A stretch of DNA of 64,000 bases from Phyllobacterium myrsinacearum (GTDB lineage: Bacteria; Pseudomonadota; Alphaproteobacteria; Rhizobiales; Rhizobiaceae): positions 609,314 to 673,313 of the forward strand of contig NZ_JACGXN010000001.1 of assembly GCF_014138285.1 (NCBI RefSeq). Reading direction: 5' to 3'. A program made the translations under genes and the position numbers. Shown one piece after another: positions 17,220 to 26,830 of this stretch; the stretch's first letter is position 1, and the number at the start of each line of letters is the position of its first letter. The notes under the pieces are model-generated. The model was not told the DNA's origin. It worked only from the letters and a program-made list of their open reading frames with translations, and searched no databases.

Positions 17220-17238
17220 CGGATTTCTCTTCATGCAA

Positions 17239-17260
17239 TGTATCTTGACATTAAGATACA
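17239..17260. promoter_or_regulatory. Candidate MarR operator overlapping -35 of VOC gene
   Basis: A perfect 8-bp inverted repeat TGTATCTT-N6-AAGATACA. A TTGACA hexamer (17245-17250) lies within it and a TATAGT follows at 17266-17271, so a protein bound here would block the plus-strand promoter as well as the MarR gene. Confidence 0.6.
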
Positions 17261-17323
17261 TTCTGTATAGTAACTTAATCATGGGGAATATCACAACCCA
17301 CACCCCCAGAGAAGGAGGAAGTG

Positions 17324-17737
17324 ATGAGCAAGATGATTTTTGTAAACCTGCCTGTGCGTGATCTGGCTGCAGCGACTGCATTTTATGTCGCGCTGGGTGG
17401 CGAGGTGAACCCGCAGTTTTCCGACGAGCAATCCAAATCGGTAATGCTTTCAGAGGCGATTGGCGTGATGTTGCTGACGCATGATCGTTATGGCCAGTTC
17501 ACGCAGCGCCCGATTGGAGATGCCCGGCGTGAAAGCCAGGCCTTGATAGCACTTACCGTCGACAACCGCGATGCAGTGGATGCAACGCTGGCAAAGACGA
17601 CTGCGGCCGGTGGTCGCGCCGATCCCAATCCGGCACAGGATCATGGCTTCATGGTCAGCCGCAGTGTCGAAGATCCCGATGGCAATGTCTGGGAAATCGT
17701 GTGGATGGATCCCACCGGTTTTGCTCCTCCAGCCTGA
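17324..17737 (+). CDS. VOC (glyoxalase/bleomycin resistance) family protein
   Basis: Single-domain vicinal-oxygen-chelate protein with paired beta-alpha-beta-beta-beta modules. It begins MIFVNLPVRDLAAATAFYVALGG and ends VEDPDGNVWEIVWMDP, the canonical ends of this lactoylglutathione-lyase-like group. The C-terminal metal-ligand Glu is in VWEIVW. It belongs to the extradiol-dioxygenase-like branch, of unknown substrate. ATG at 17324 follows GGAGG by five bases. It is divergent from a MarR regulator with a shared operator, which suggests inducible detoxification. Confidence 0.87.
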   Translation: MSKMIFVNLPVRDLAAATAFYVALGGEVNPQFSDEQSKSVMLSEAIGVMLLTHDRYGQFTQRPIGDARRESQALIALTVDNRDAVDATLAKTTAAGGRADPNPAQDHGFMVSRSVEDPDGNVWEIVWMDPTGFAPPA

Positions 17738-17755
17738 AGACCAGTATACCAATGG

Positions 17756-17787
17756 AAAGGGCGCTTGGATCTCTCCGGGCGCCCTTT
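17756..17787. terminator. Bidirectional terminator between VOC and SDR genes
   Basis: A perfect 9-bp stem AAAGGGCGC / GCGCCCTTT with a 14-base loop, lying 18 bases after the VOC stop and 16 bases before the convergent SDR stop. The stem has A and T runs at its ends on both strands. Confidence 0.7.
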
Positions 17788-17803
17788 CGATGGGAGAATT
17801 CCT

Positions 17804-18697
17804 TCAGGCTTTGAAATAGTCTTCCTGATCGAGATCAGCGATCAGCCCCGGGTGCTTTGGCTGCCACCCCAGCAACGTCCGGGTTTGCGCGCTTGAAGCC
17901 GCAGCATTCATTGCAGCGAAGCCTGCAAACCAGCCAAAATGCGCCGCCGCTTCCTCCGGGGACTTGGCGATAACCGGTATGTTGAGGTGGCGGCCAATGA
18001 CGGTCGCAATCTCCTTGAACACCACGCCTTCCTCGGCAACCGCATGGTACCGCTCACCGGCAGCGGCACGCTCAATTGCAAGCCGAAAAACAACGGCTGC
18101 GTCCCGCCGGTGCACTGCCGGCCAATGATTGAGCCCCTCACCCACATAGGCCGACAAGCCCGTCTCGCGCGCAAGATTGATGAGGTGCGGAACGAACCCG
18201 TGATCGCCGCGGCCATGGACTGATGGCGGAAGCCGCACGACCGACGCGCGCACTCCCTGTGTCGTCAGTGCGGCGGCTGTTGCTTCGGAAACACGAGGAT
18301 AGGCGGCCGAAGCGGGAACCGGCATGTCCTCCTCGGTCGCCATGCGGCCCGGCGCCAGAAGAGCCATCCCCGTGGTGACCAGCAATGGTCGATCGGAACC
18401 TTCGAGAACGCTGCCGAGAGCCTCGATGACGCGCCGATCCATCTCGCAGTTTTGTGCGAATTTCGAAAAATCGTGATTGAAGGCCGTGTGGATCACGCCG
18501 TCTGCAGCGGCGGCACCATCATGCAGGCTTTGCAGATCATCGAGATCGCCCCGATGCGCCTCGGCACCAACAGACACAAGCGACGCGGCCCCTGCATCGG
18601 TGCGCGCAAGACCGAGCACCTGATGGCCGGCATCGAGAAGCTCCTGCACAACGGCAGAACCGACAAAACCGGTAGCACCGGTGACGAAGATACGCAT
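17804..18697 (-). CDS. NAD(P)-dependent SDR / atypical (extended) reductase
   Basis: NmrA/epimerase-like oxidoreductase with the nucleotide-binding GATGFVG motif at residues 7-13 of a Rossmann fold. GDLDDLQSL and [12 protein letters not shown] are typical of the extended SDR group that contains YbjT-like and dihydroflavonol-reductase-like proteins. The classical YxxxK is not clearly present; AAYPRVSEA occupies that area, so it is atypical. 297 residues. Divergent from an AraC-type activator 142 bases away, its probable regulator. Confidence 0.82.
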   Translation of the reverse strand: MRIFVTGATGFVGSAVVQELLDAGHQVLGLARTDAGAASLVSVGAEAHRGDLDDLQSLHDGAAAADGVIHTAFNHDFSKFAQNCEMDRRVIEALGSVLEGSDRPLLVTTGMALLAPGRMATEEDMPVPASAAYPRVSEATAAALTTQGVRASVVRLPPSVHGRGDHGFVPHLINLARETGLSAYVGEGLNHWPAVHRRDAAVVFRLAIERAAAGERYHAVAEEGVVFKEIATVIGRHLNIPVIAKSPEEAAAHFGWFAGFAAMNAAASSAQTRTLLGWQPKHPGLIADLDQEDYFKA

Positions 18698-18839
18698 TCA
18701 ATTCTCCTTGCCCTGATTTCAGCCCTGTAGCGACAGGTCATGGAGACGAGGATAGGCGGTTGAGAAAATACGATCTATGCTTTAAAGTCCGTACTATCTT
18801 TGTAATCGTCCGGGAAAATCCATAGATCCGCTCTCAGAT

Positions 18840-19790
18840 GTGCTTTCGCTGCTGAAACCACGCAACTATATGTCGGCTGGCTTTGATGCCGGTGGAGAAT
18901 GGTCGATCCAGTTTCCCGACCAACAGGAGAGCATTAAATGCGGGGCCGTGGTCTCCGGCCAGTGCTGGCTGTCCGTGGACGGCGTTCCCGATGCAGTGCG
19001 TCTCGATGCGGGAGACTGTTTCCTGTTGCCACGGGGGCGGCCTTTCCGCCTTGCAAGCGATATGACGCTGCCATCTGTCGATGCCAGTACGGTCTTTGCA
19101 TCAGCACGCAATGGCGGCATTGCCCGGTACAACGACGGTGGAGGATGTTTTATCGTCAGTTGCCGTTTTGCCCTGGCGAGCAATCACGCCGGCATTCTGT
19201 TGCGGACACTTCCGCCCATCGTGCATATCCGCAAGGAGTCGGATCTGGCCGCACTGCGCTGGCCGGTCGAACGGATGATGCAGGAGATGCGCGAACGACA
19301 GCCGGGCGGATTTCTCATCATACAGCATCTCGCCCACATGATATTGATTCAGGCTCTACGACTGCATCTGGCAGAAGGCATGAATGGTGGTGTCGGCTGG
19401 CTCTTTGCTCTGGCAGACAAGCAGATGGGGGCAGCCATCAGCGCCATGCACGAGAATCCCGCGCATCACTGGACCTTGCAGACTCTGGGGGAACAGGCCG
19501 GCATGTCGCGATCCAGCTTTGCCTTGAAGTTCAAGGAAACCGTCGGGAAGTCGCCGATGGAATACCTGACACGCTGGCGTATGGTGCTGGCTGCCGACAG
19601 GCTGGAGAATTCCGGCGATCCCGTCTCTGTCATTGCGCTCTCGCTTGGATATGAATCCGAAAGCGCCTTCAGCACGGCTTTCAAGCGCGTCATGGGCTGT
19701 TCGCCTCGGCAATATGGCCGAGGCAGGCATCCATTGCCTACACCAGACAGGGAACTGAAATTACCCCTGACAGAACCCGCCGTCGCCTGA
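18840..19790 (+). CDS. AraC family transcriptional regulator with cupin-type N-terminal domain
   Basis: The N-terminal AraC_binding/Cupin_6-type domain (about residues 1-180) contains QCWLSVDGVPDAVRLDAGDCFLLPRGRPF. The C-terminal domain carries two helix-turn-helices (about residues 200-295): WTLQTLGEQAGMSRSSFALKFKETVGKSPMEYL and DPVSVIALSLGYESESAFSTAFKRVMG. The gene starts with GTG. Cupin_6 AraC proteins often activate an adjacent oxidoreductase in response to an organic ligand; here that would be the divergent SDR. Confidence 0.88.
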   Translation: MLSLLKPRNYMSAGFDAGGEWSIQFPDQQESIKCGAVVSGQCWLSVDGVPDAVRLDAGDCFLLPRGRPFRLASDMTLPSVDASTVFASARNGGIARYNDGGGCFIVSCRFALASNHAGILLRTLPPIVHIRKESDLAALRWPVERMMQEMRERQPGGFLIIQHLAHMILIQALRLHLAEGMNGGVGWLFALADKQMGAAISAMHENPAHHWTLQTLGEQAGMSRSSFALKFKETVGKSPMEYLTRWRMVLAADRLENSGDPVSVIALSLGYESESAFSTAFKRVMGCSPRQYGRGRHPLPTPDRELKLPLTEPAVA

Positions 19791-19810
19791 TTGGGTCGCG
19801 GTATTCGCGG

Positions 19811-21373
19811 TCATTCCCACTCGATGGTGCCGGGCGGCTTCGACGTGACGTCATAAACGACGCGGTTGATGCCCTTGACCTCATTGATGATACGCGTCGC
19901 CGCCTGGCCAAGGAAGCTCATGTCGTAGTGATAGAAGTCTGCCGTCATGCCGTCGACTGACGTCACTGCACGCAGAGCGCAGACGAACTCGTAGGTCCGG
20001 CCGTCGCCCATCACGCCGACTGTCTGCACCGGCAGAAGCACGGCGAAGGCCTGCCAGATCACATCGTAGAGACCCGCCTTGCGGATTTCATCGAGATAGA
20101 CAGCATCGGCCTCGCGCAGGATTTCCAGCTTTTCGCGGGTGATGCCACCCGGACAGCGGATGGCAAGGCCCGGACCGGGGAACGGATGGCGGCCAATGAA
20201 GGAATCGGGCAATCCAAGTTCCTTGCCAAGTACGCGCACTTCATCCTTGAAGAGTTCGCGCAACGGCTCGACCAATTGCATGTTCATACGCTCGGGAAGG
20301 CCGCCGACATTATGGTGTGACTTGATCGTCACCGAAGGGCCGCCGGTGAAGGAAACACTTTCGATCACGTCGGGATAGAGCGTTCCCTGCGCGAGGAAAT
20401 CCGCACCACCAAGCTTTTTGGCTTCTTCTTCGAAAACTTCGATGAACAGGCGGCCAATGGTCTTGCGCTTCTTTTCCGGATCGGATTCACCTTCGAGCGC
20501 ACCGATGAAACGGTCCTGCGCATTCACGAGGATAAGCGGCAGGTTGTAATGTTCGCGGAACATGGCAACCACATCGGCAGCCTCGTTCTTGCGCATCAAA
20601 CCATGGTCGACGAGGATGCATGTGAGCTGCTCGCCGACCGCTTCGTGGATGAGCAAGGCAGCAACGGAGGAATCAACACCGCCAGAGAGCGCGCAAATGA
20701 CCTTCTTGTCGCCAACCTGCTTGCGGATCGCAGCGACTGCCTGCTCACGATAGGCAGACATGGTCCAGTCACCCTTGATCCCGGCAATGCGATGTACGAA
20801 ATTCTGCAGAAGCTTGGCACCATCGGGCGTGTGCACGACTTCCGGATGGAACTGCACGGCATAGAATTTCTTGGCTTCATTGGCGATGGCGGCGAAAGGC
20901 GCACCGGTCGATGTACCGACAACCTTGAATCCATCAGGGATGGACACCACCCGGTCACCATGGCTCATCCAGACCTGATGCCGCGTCCCCTTGGCCCAGA
21001 TCCCATCAAACAGGGCGCATTCTTCCTGAATGTCGAGGAAGGCCCGGCCAAACTCGCGGTGATGACCACTCTCGACCTTGCCGCCGAGCTGGGCGCACAT
21101 GGTCTGCTCGCCATAACAGATCCCGAGAACCGGGATACCCGATTCAAACACGGACTGCGGCGCGCGCGGACTACCGATATCAACGGTGGAATGCGGGCTG
21201 CCGGAAAGAATGACCGCCTTCGGGTTGATGCGGCGGAATGCTTCGTCAGCGGATTGGAAAGGAACAATCTCGGAATAGGCGCCAGCTTCACGCACGCGAC
21301 GTGCAATCAGCTGCGTTACCTGGCTGCCGAAATCGACGATGAGGACTGTATCGGGATGAGTGGGTGTGTTCAT
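19811..21373 (-). CDS. guaA: GMP synthase (glutamine-hydrolysing)
   Basis: Converts XMP to GMP using glutamine and ATP. The class I glutamine amidotransferase domain has nucleophile Cys86 in LGICYGEQ and His176/Glu178 in FHPEV. The ATP-pyrophosphatase domain has SGGVDSS at 230-236, and the C-terminal dimerisation domain ends PPGTIEWE. 520 residues, full length. The partner gene guaB is 9 kb away on the same strand, with rsmB between, as in Brucella-type genomes. Confidence 0.98.
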   Translation of the reverse strand: MNTPTHPDTVLIVDFGSQVTQLIARRVREAGAYSEIVPFQSADEAFRRINPKAVILSGSPHSTVDIGSPRAPQSVFESGIPVLGICYGEQTMCAQLGGKVESGHHREFGRAFLDIQEECALFDGIWAKGTRHQVWMSHGDRVVSIPDGFKVVGTSTGAPFAAIANEAKKFYAVQFHPEVVHTPDGAKLLQNFVHRIAGIKGDWTMSAYREQAVAAIRKQVGDKKVICALSGGVDSSVAALLIHEAVGEQLTCILVDHGLMRKNEAADVVAMFREHYNLPLILVNAQDRFIGALEGESDPEKKRKTIGRLFIEVFEEEAKKLGGADFLAQGTLYPDVIESVSFTGGPSVTIKSHHNVGGLPERMNMQLVEPLRELFKDEVRVLGKELGLPDSFIGRHPFPGPGLAIRCPGGITREKLEILREADAVYLDEIRKAGLYDVIWQAFAVLLPVQTVGVMGDGRTYEFVCALRAVTSVDGMTADFYHYDMSFLGQAATRIINEVKGINRVVYDVTSKPPGTIEWE

Positions 21374-21497
21374 GGCGGGCGTTTAAAGCAATTGCTGAGT
21401 CGATGCAATGGGTCACTCCACCACACGCGGATGCCGATTTGATTTGTTCACAATTTGGGCAAAATGGAGTGGCTGTGGAATGGATTGCTTGGGTATT

Positions 21498-21637
21498 GTG
21501 CGTGGTTCGACAAGCTCACCATGAGGGAGAGTGCTGCTTGCACGTTAACCGGGAACATTGCGGTGTGGGCAATCTAGCAGAATATGGCTCCCTGCAATCC
21601 TCACTCTCCCTCATGGTGAGCTTGTCGAACCGCGCAC
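21498..21637. repeat. Long inverted repeat, palindrome family A, copy 2
   Basis: Arms 21498-21533 and 21602-21637 are 36 bases each and differ at one position; the spacer is 68 bases. The arm is the compact form of the family: GTGCGTGGTTCGACAAGC, then TCACCATGAGGGAGAGTG. The right arm extends outward toward GCAATCC as in copy 1. It lies between guaA and mtnN (upstream of guaA and downstream of mtnN on the minus strand). Confidence 0.85.
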
Positions 21638-21652
21638 AGAATCCATGCGAAT

Positions 21653-22309
21653 CTATTCAGCCGGTCTAAGTACTATCTTGCCAGTCTCCAGCGCCTCGCC
21701 CATTGCCTCCACGGCCTGCGCCAGCTTTTCATCGATCACGTGCAGATACTCGGTCCAGTCACCGACATGGCGCAATTCTGCAGCGCCATCGGAAATGCCG
21801 CGCAGTCCGATCAGTGGCAGACCGAAACGCTGGCAGGCGCGCAGGACGGCAAAGGTTTCCATCTCCACCATCTCGGCATCAATCTGGTCATAAGCACTGC
21901 CCGAGACGATGTTCGCACCAGTCGAAAGTGACGCTTCCTTCACGCCCGGAATCCGCAGAGGCAAAGGTACGGTCACAGCCAGATCAAGAAATGGCGTTGC
22001 CCCCTTGGTGAAGCCCAGCGGCGAGGCATCCATGTCGCGATAAGAAACACTCGTAGCCTGATAGACTTCAGTCTGCTCCAGCGTGCGTGATCCGGCAGAT
22101 CCGAGCGATACAACGAGGTCCGGCACAATACCATTCTGTTCCAGCGCCGCGAGATTGGCCGCGAGACTGACGGCCGCTTCCACCGGACCGACGCCGGTCA
22201 TCAACGGCCGGAACAGTCGTTGCAGATGCGGACCATATTCCGCATCCACGGCCATGACGAACAGCACCTGCTTGCCGCCAATACCGGCCAGTTGATAGGG
22301 TAAACTCAT
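21653..22309 (-). CDS. mtnN: 5'-methylthioadenosine / S-adenosylhomocysteine nucleosidase family protein
   Basis: Cleaves the glycosidic bond of MTA and SAH, releasing adenine and recycling SAM by-products. The protein shows the nucleoside-phosphorylase fold with GVGPVEAAVSLAANL near the N terminus, DLVVSLGSAGS, the purine-binding EMVEMETFAVLRAC block and the catalytic Asp in GISDGA. At 218 residues it is slightly shorter than E. coli Pfs. The next gene, tspO, starts upstream of no gap: the tspO stop and mtnN start are separated by a single base, so tspO-mtnN form one translationally coupled unit. Confidence 0.88.
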   Translation of the reverse strand: MSLPYQLAGIGGKQVLFVMAVDAEYGPHLQRLFRPLMTGVGPVEAAVSLAANLAALEQNGIVPDLVVSLGSAGSRTLEQTEVYQATSVSYRDMDASPLGFTKGATPFLDLAVTVPLPLRIPGVKEASLSTGANIVSGSAYDQIDAEMVEMETFAVLRACQRFGLPLIGLRGISDGAAELRHVGDWTEYLHVIDEKLAQAVEAMGEALETGKIVLRPAE

Positions 22310-22310
22310 A

Positions 22311-22769
22311 TCAGGCTACCGGATTGAGCAGGTAAAGCGACGCATTGAGCAGTGTGGCGAACGCCACCCAGGCGAGATAGGGAATAAACATGACTGCCGA
22401 CGCTCTATCGGGCTCCCATGTCACCCGGATGAAGGCGATGATCGAGACCAGCAGAAGCGCGATCACCAGCAAGGCCGCTCCCATCTGCTGGAATCCGAAA
22501 AAGGTCGGAGACCACAGGAAATTCAGGGCAAGTTGAGCCCACCAGAACCGCTGAGCGGATATCATTTCCAGATCCCACACGCGCCATCCGGCGATGGCAA
22601 TGATAATGTAAAGGACTGTCCAGACCGGCGCAAAGATCCAGTTCGGCGGATTGAAGGAGGGTTTGACAAGACCTGCATACCACTCGCCCGGCAGCGTTAT
22701 ATAGCCGATGGCGAGCCCGCCACCGATTGTTAACACGAGAAACAACAGAAATCCTACAGACCGGGACAT
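22311..22769 (-). CDS. tspO: TspO/MBR family tryptophan-rich sensory protein
   Basis: Five-helix membrane protein that binds tetrapyrroles and related ligands; in Rhodobacter it down-regulates photosynthesis genes and in other bacteria it is tied to oxidative stress. Signature features are WYAGLVKPSFNPPNWIFAPVW after helix 1, WRVWDLE, and QLALNFLWSPTFF in helix 3. 152 residues from the ATG at 22769, which has AAAGG eight bases upstream. One base separates its stop from the mtnN start, indicating co-translation. Confidence 0.92.
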   Translation of the reverse strand: MSRSVGFLLFLVLTIGGGLAIGYITLPGEWYAGLVKPSFNPPNWIFAPVWTVLYIIIAIAGWRVWDLEMISAQRFWWAQLALNFLWSPTFFGFQQMGAALLVIALLLVSIIAFIRVTWEPDRASAVMFIPYLAWVAFATLLNASLYLLNPVA

Positions 22770-22813
22770 AGGTAGAACCTTTCCTGCCGACAATGCCGCG
22801 GATGGTTGTACCG

Positions 22814-24103
22814 TTATTTCTCGCGTCTGAGAACAGAAATGAAGAAGCCATCTGTCGACGTGGATAACGGTGACAGGATGGTGTTCCCGTCCTTGAATAG
22901 CGGCTTCAGATTTTCGTCTGCAGCAACAGCTTCATGCCAGAGAGGCGCCACGTCAACAGTCGCATAACCCGAGTTGTTTTCGAGAAAAGAGGCCACCTGC
23001 TGTCCGTTTTCCGGAGCAAACAACGAGCAGGTGATATAGACTATCCGCCCGCCCGGCTTCACGTAGGCCTTTGCCGCATTGAGCACCTCGCGCTGTTCCA
23101 GTTCACGCCGTTCCAGCTGCTGCTCACTGAGACGCCATTTCGCGTCCGGCCTGCGCCGCCATGTGCCTGAACCCGTGCAGGGAGCATCGACCAGTACAAG
23201 ATCCATCTGACCCTCAAGTGGCGCAAGCTCGCTGACATTGGCATGAGCTTGAGCATTGCGCACCCCAGCCCGCTTCAATCGGTCAAAGATAGGTGCAAGA
23301 CGGGCGCGTTCTGCGTCATAGGCGTGAATCTGGCCCTTGTTACCCATCTGAGCTGCAAGGGCGAGCGTTTTGCCGCCGGCACCGGCGCAATAATCGAGCA
23401 CCTGTTCGCCCGGCTTGGCATTGCTGAGCTTTGCCGCAATCTGCGATCCGAGGTCCTGCACTTCGAAGAGACCGCGCTGGAATGCAGGTTCCGCCTGCAC
23501 ATTCGGATGACGGCCCATGGCGCGCAACGGCGGTACGCGAACAGCCGTTTCAAGCAGCGGCGCTGCGTTGGCTCCGGCCCGTACGAGTTCCTTGAGCACT
23601 TTTTCGCGATCGGCCTTCAGCGTATTGACGCGGAGATCAACCGGCGGGCGATCGCTCAGGGCAGCGGCTTCACTCACCCATGCGTCGCCAAAAATCGCTG
23701 CGAAATGCCGAACACACCATTCCGGCACATCGGCACGCACATGATCCGGGGCTGCGGCAAGATCACGCTCCAACCAGACACCCATCCGCTCGACTTCAAG
23801 CGGTTCGGGCGCAAATTTGTCGCCTTCAACCGCTGCATTGATTTCATCGATGACCAGTTCGGCATCGGAAAGGAGCACGCCAAAGGCAATATGGCGGGCC
23901 GCATCGCTGTCCATGCGCCAACCAAGCGACAGTTTCCGGCGCAAGGCGTCGTAGACGATATTGCCGATAACCGCGCGGTCGCCCGCACCGGCAAAGCGGT
24001 GTGATAGTCCCCAATCCTTGAGCGCATCGGAAGCCGGGCGTTTGCGGGTCTCAATATCGTCCAGTACTTCGATTGCCGCCTGCAGGCGTCCGCCAAGTCG
24101 CAT
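22814..24103 (-). CDS. rsmB: RsmB-type 16S rRNA (cytosine-C5) methyltransferase
   Basis: Methylates cytosine 967 of 16S rRNA (E. coli numbering). An N-terminal NusB-like helical domain (about 1-150) precedes the NOL1/NOP2/Sun catalytic domain. SAM-binding motif DYCAGAGGK is at 237-245. The two catalytic cysteines are Cys309 in DAPCTGSG and Cys359 in ITCSLF. The preceding AAGAAGGAATTCCC is a strong ribosome binding site. Since it is flanked by guaA and guaB, as in relatives, it is most likely the orthologue usually annotated RsmB there. Confidence 0.92.
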   Translation of the reverse strand: MRLGGRLQAAIEVLDDIETRKRPASDALKDWGLSHRFAGAGDRAVIGNIVYDALRRKLSLGWRMDSDAARHIAFGVLLSDAELVIDEINAAVEGDKFAPEPLEVERMGVWLERDLAAAPDHVRADVPEWCVRHFAAIFGDAWVSEAAALSDRPPVDLRVNTLKADREKVLKELVRAGANAAPLLETAVRVPPLRAMGRHPNVQAEPAFQRGLFEVQDLGSQIAAKLSNAKPGEQVLDYCAGAGGKTLALAAQMGNKGQIHAYDAERARLAPIFDRLKRAGVRNAQAHANVSELAPLEGQMDLVLVDAPCTGSGTWRRRPDAKWRLSEQQLERRELEQREVLNAAKAYVKPGGRIVYITCSLFAPENGQQVASFLENNSGYATVDVAPLWHEAVAADENLKPLFKDGNTILSPLSTSTDGFFISVLRREK

Positions 24104-24158
24104 GGGAATTCCTTCTTTTTGTCTACCGGCTTCGCATACATGGCAAAGCCGATAAAAG

Positions 24159-24185
24159 AAAGCCGGAGCGTGATGCTCCGGCTTT
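24159..24185 (-). terminator. Rho-independent terminator of katA
   Basis: A perfect 11-bp stem AAAGCCGGAGC / GCTCCGGCTTT with a 5-base loop, followed on the minus strand by TTCTTTTATC, 34 bases after the katA stop. Confidence 0.9.
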
Positions 24186-24218
24186 CACTTTACTCAACAA
24201 AAATACATTCAGTCGCGA

Positions 24219-25715
24219 TTACTCGGCTGCAGTCTGCTTCTCTTCGTTGGAAATCGCGTTGGCTTCATAGCCATGCGCTTCCTTCAAGGCTGCGCGTACA
24301 CCAGCTTCATATTCCGGATGAACCAGTTTGAAGTGTGCAAGCTGACGCTCAAGGATATAGCCTGGAACGCCGCCCATCGCTGCAGCGATGTTGGAGAACA
24401 GACGCGAGCGCTGGCCAGCATCGAACAGGTTGAACAGTGCCGTCACCTGACCATAATCATCATTGCCAATGCGATGGTTGTAGCGATCCGCACTGCCGGA
24501 GATTGCCAGTGGCGGTTCTTTTGCCGAAGGCTGCTCGACCGCACCAGAGAAGCTGTTGGGCTCGTAATAGGCATCAACATTGCCGGTCTTCTGGCCAACG
24601 AAGTTCATCTGGCCATCCTTGTGGTAGTGATGGACCGGGCACTTCGGCTGGTTGACGGGCAACGCTTCGTAGTGGGTGCCGAGGCGATAGCGATGCGCAT
24701 CCGCATAGGAGAACACGCGCGCCTGCAGCATCTTGTCTGGCGAGTGGCCAATGCCAGGAACAACATTCGAAGGCGAGAAGGCAGCCTGCTCGATTTCGGC
24801 GAAATAGTTGTCGGCATTGCGGTTGAGTTCCATGACACCGATTTCAATCGGCGGAAATTCACCGTGCGGCCAGACTTTGGTCAGGTCAAACGGATTGTAG
24901 GAGGTCTTTTCCGCGTCGCTTTCGCTCATGATCTGAACCTGAACGGTCCATTTCGGGAATTCGCCGCGTTCAATGCCGCCAAACAGCTCTTCCTGATAGG
25001 TTTCACGCGACTTGCCGATAAGGGTTTCAGCTTCCGCATTGGTGTAATGCTTGTGGCCCTGCTGGGTCTTGAAATGGAACTTGACCCAGAAACGTTCGCC
25101 ATTGTCGTTCCAGAAGGAATACGTGTGCGAACCATAGCCGTTCATATACATCGGGGCTACAGGCAGACCACGATCCGACATCAGGATGGTGACCTGATGC
25201 AGGCTCTCCGGCGACAGGGACCAGAAGTCCCACATAGCCGTGGCGGAACGCATATTGGTGCGCGGATGGCGCTTCTGCGTGTGGATGAAATCAGGGAATT
25301 TCAGGGGATCACGGACGAAGAAAACCGGCGTGTTGTTGCCAACCAGATCCCAGTTGCCTTCACTCGTGTAGAACTTGAGAGCGAAACCACGTACGTCACG
25401 CTCGGCATCGGCAGCGCCGAGTTCACCGGCAACGGTAGAGAAACGCAGCAGCAGCGGTGTCTCTGTGCCTGGCTGCAAGGCCTTGGCCTTGGTGTAGCGG
25501 GAGATATCGCCTGTGATCTTCAGCGTGCCGAACGCACCCCAACCCTTGGCGTGAACAACACGTTCAGGGATACGTTCGCGGTTCTGGTGGGCAAGCTTTT
25601 CAAGCAGCTGATAATCGTCCAGCAGAACGGGCCCACGCTCACCGGCAGTCCTCGAATTCTGATTGTCTGATACCGGTGCACCGGCGGTAGTTGTCAACGT
25701 CGGACGGTCAGCCAT
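24219..25715 (-). CDS. katA: Monofunctional haem catalase
   Basis: Dismutates hydrogen peroxide in the cytoplasm. At 498 residues it is a small-subunit (clade 3) catalase. Active-site His55 lies in [13 protein letters not shown], the distal Asn in [13 protein letters not shown] (127-128), and the proximal haem-ligand Tyr in [14 protein letters not shown]. The N-terminal [30 protein letters not shown] is a family hallmark. It is divergently transcribed from oxyR with 146 bases between, containing an OxyR-like site, and has its own terminator. Confidence 0.97.
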   Translation of the reverse strand: MADRPTLTTTAGAPVSDNQNSRTAGERGPVLLDDYQLLEKLAHQNRERIPERVVHAKGWGAFGTLKITGDISRYTKAKALQPGTETPLLLRFSTVAGELGAADAERDVRGFALKFYTSEGNWDLVGNNTPVFFVRDPLKFPDFIHTQKRHPRTNMRSATAMWDFWSLSPESLHQVTILMSDRGLPVAPMYMNGYGSHTYSFWNDNGERFWVKFHFKTQQGHKHYTNAEAETLIGKSRETYQEELFGGIERGEFPKWTVQVQIMSESDAEKTSYNPFDLTKVWPHGEFPPIEIGVMELNRNADNYFAEIEQAAFSPSNVVPGIGHSPDKMLQARVFSYADAHRYRLGTHYEALPVNQPKCPVHHYHKDGQMNFVGQKTGNVDAYYEPNSFSGAVEQPSAKEPPLAISGSADRYNHRIGNDDYGQVTALFNLFDAGQRSRLFSNIAAAMGGVPGYILERQLAHFKLVHPEYEAGVRAALKEAHGYEANAISNEEKQTAAE

Positions 25716-25802
25716 TGGCTTCTCCCTTGAATTTCGTGTTCTGACACTATTTCAGAATCGCACGGCACGAAGGCTCGCCGCGATCTCGCAACTACCATAG
25801 AA

Positions 25803-25817
25803 CTATTCCAATCATAG
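25803..25817. promoter_or_regulatory. Candidate OxyR site in the katA-oxyR intergenic region
   Basis: CTAT-N7-ATAG at 25803-25817 matches the centre of the OxyR consensus (CTAT-N7-ATAG between half sites), with an extra ATAG at 25797-25800 abutting it. It lies between the divergent katA and oxyR starts. Confidence 0.55.
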
Positions 25818-25861
25818 TTTCCAATTGAATTTAGAATTATTATTGATAGGATTTGGTTATC

Positions 25862-26791
25862 ATGTTTTCAGTTCGCCAGATGCGCTATTTCGATATCCTC
25901 GCCACCACCTTGCATTTTCGCAAAGCGGCCGAACTCGCACGGATTTCCCAACCGGCGCTTTCAGCCCAGATTGCAGAAATGGAGCAACGGCTCGGGACAA
26001 CCCTTTTCGAGCGCACCCGCCGCACGGTGGTTCTGACCGACATGGGCAAGCGGCTGTTGCCAAGGGTGCGTGGCATTCTCAACGGCATACGATCGCTGGA
26101 AGAACTGGCGTCGCAACGGCGGGGCATTTTGCAGGGTCGCCTGCGGTTGGGGATCATCCCGACCATTGCACCCTACCTGCTACCGATTCTTATTCCAGAA
26201 TTACGGGAAGCCTACCCCGAACTGACCATAGAGTTGCGCGAAGCGGTGACCTCGAAACTGGTCGAGGACCTGCGCGTCGGCGATCTCGACGCACTGGTCG
26301 CCGCGCTGCCGATCGATAGCGACGGCATTGTCGCCAAACCGCTTTTCCGCGATCGTTTTCTGATTGCGACATCAAGCAATGATATCGACATTCTCACCTC
26401 GCCGATGACGCAGGAGAACGTGGCGCTGGAGCGACTGTTGCTGCTTGAGGAAGGCCACTGCCTGCGCGATCAGGCCCTGGCCGTATGTACCAGCGTCAAG
26501 CAGCGGCAGCTGGTCAATTATGGCGCCACCAGCATGGCAACACTGCTGCAGATGGTCAGCCATGGCATGGGCCTGACGCTCATCCCGGAAATTGCCGTGC
26601 GCACGGAAGCGAGCCGCAACAATGTGCGCATCATCGCCTTTGCCGATCCCGAACCTTCACGGGAGATTGGCCTTATCTGGCGCAGGCAAAGCGAACGGCG
26701 CGATGATTTTGAGGCCTTGGCGGCAACGATTGTCGAGTGCGGAAAAGGCTTATTGATTTCAGCAGATGAGCTGGAGGGATTGGCAGCTTAG
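25862..26791 (+). CDS. oxyR: Peroxide sensor OxyR (LysR family)
   Basis: LysR-type activator sensing hydrogen peroxide through a reversible disulfide. The two redox cysteines are at residues 200 and 209 in EEGHCLRDQALAVC, equivalent to E. coli Cys199 and Cys208. N-terminal helix-turn-helix: FRKAAELARISQPALSAQIAEMEQ. The effector domain begins near residue 90. The ATG at 25862 has AGGA ten bases upstream. It is divergent from katA, its classic target. Confidence 0.95.
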   Translation: MFSVRQMRYFDILATTLHFRKAAELARISQPALSAQIAEMEQRLGTTLFERTRRTVVLTDMGKRLLPRVRGILNGIRSLEELASQRRGILQGRLRLGIIPTIAPYLLPILIPELREAYPELTIELREAVTSKLVEDLRVGDLDALVAALPIDSDGIVAKPLFRDRFLIATSSNDIDILTSPMTQENVALERLLLLEEGHCLRDQALAVCTSVKQRQLVNYGATSMATLLQMVSHGMGLTLIPEIAVRTEASRNNVRIIAFADPEPSREIGLIWRRQSERRDDFEALAATIVECGKGLLISADELEGLAA

Positions 26792-26830
26792 CGCAAGGGT
26801 GTTCTTGAACTTTTTCTGCAACCGCCGACG

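Noticed and set aside
24273..25670. 465-codon plus-strand frame opposite katA
   Set aside because: Shadow of the catalase gene; katA is unambiguous.
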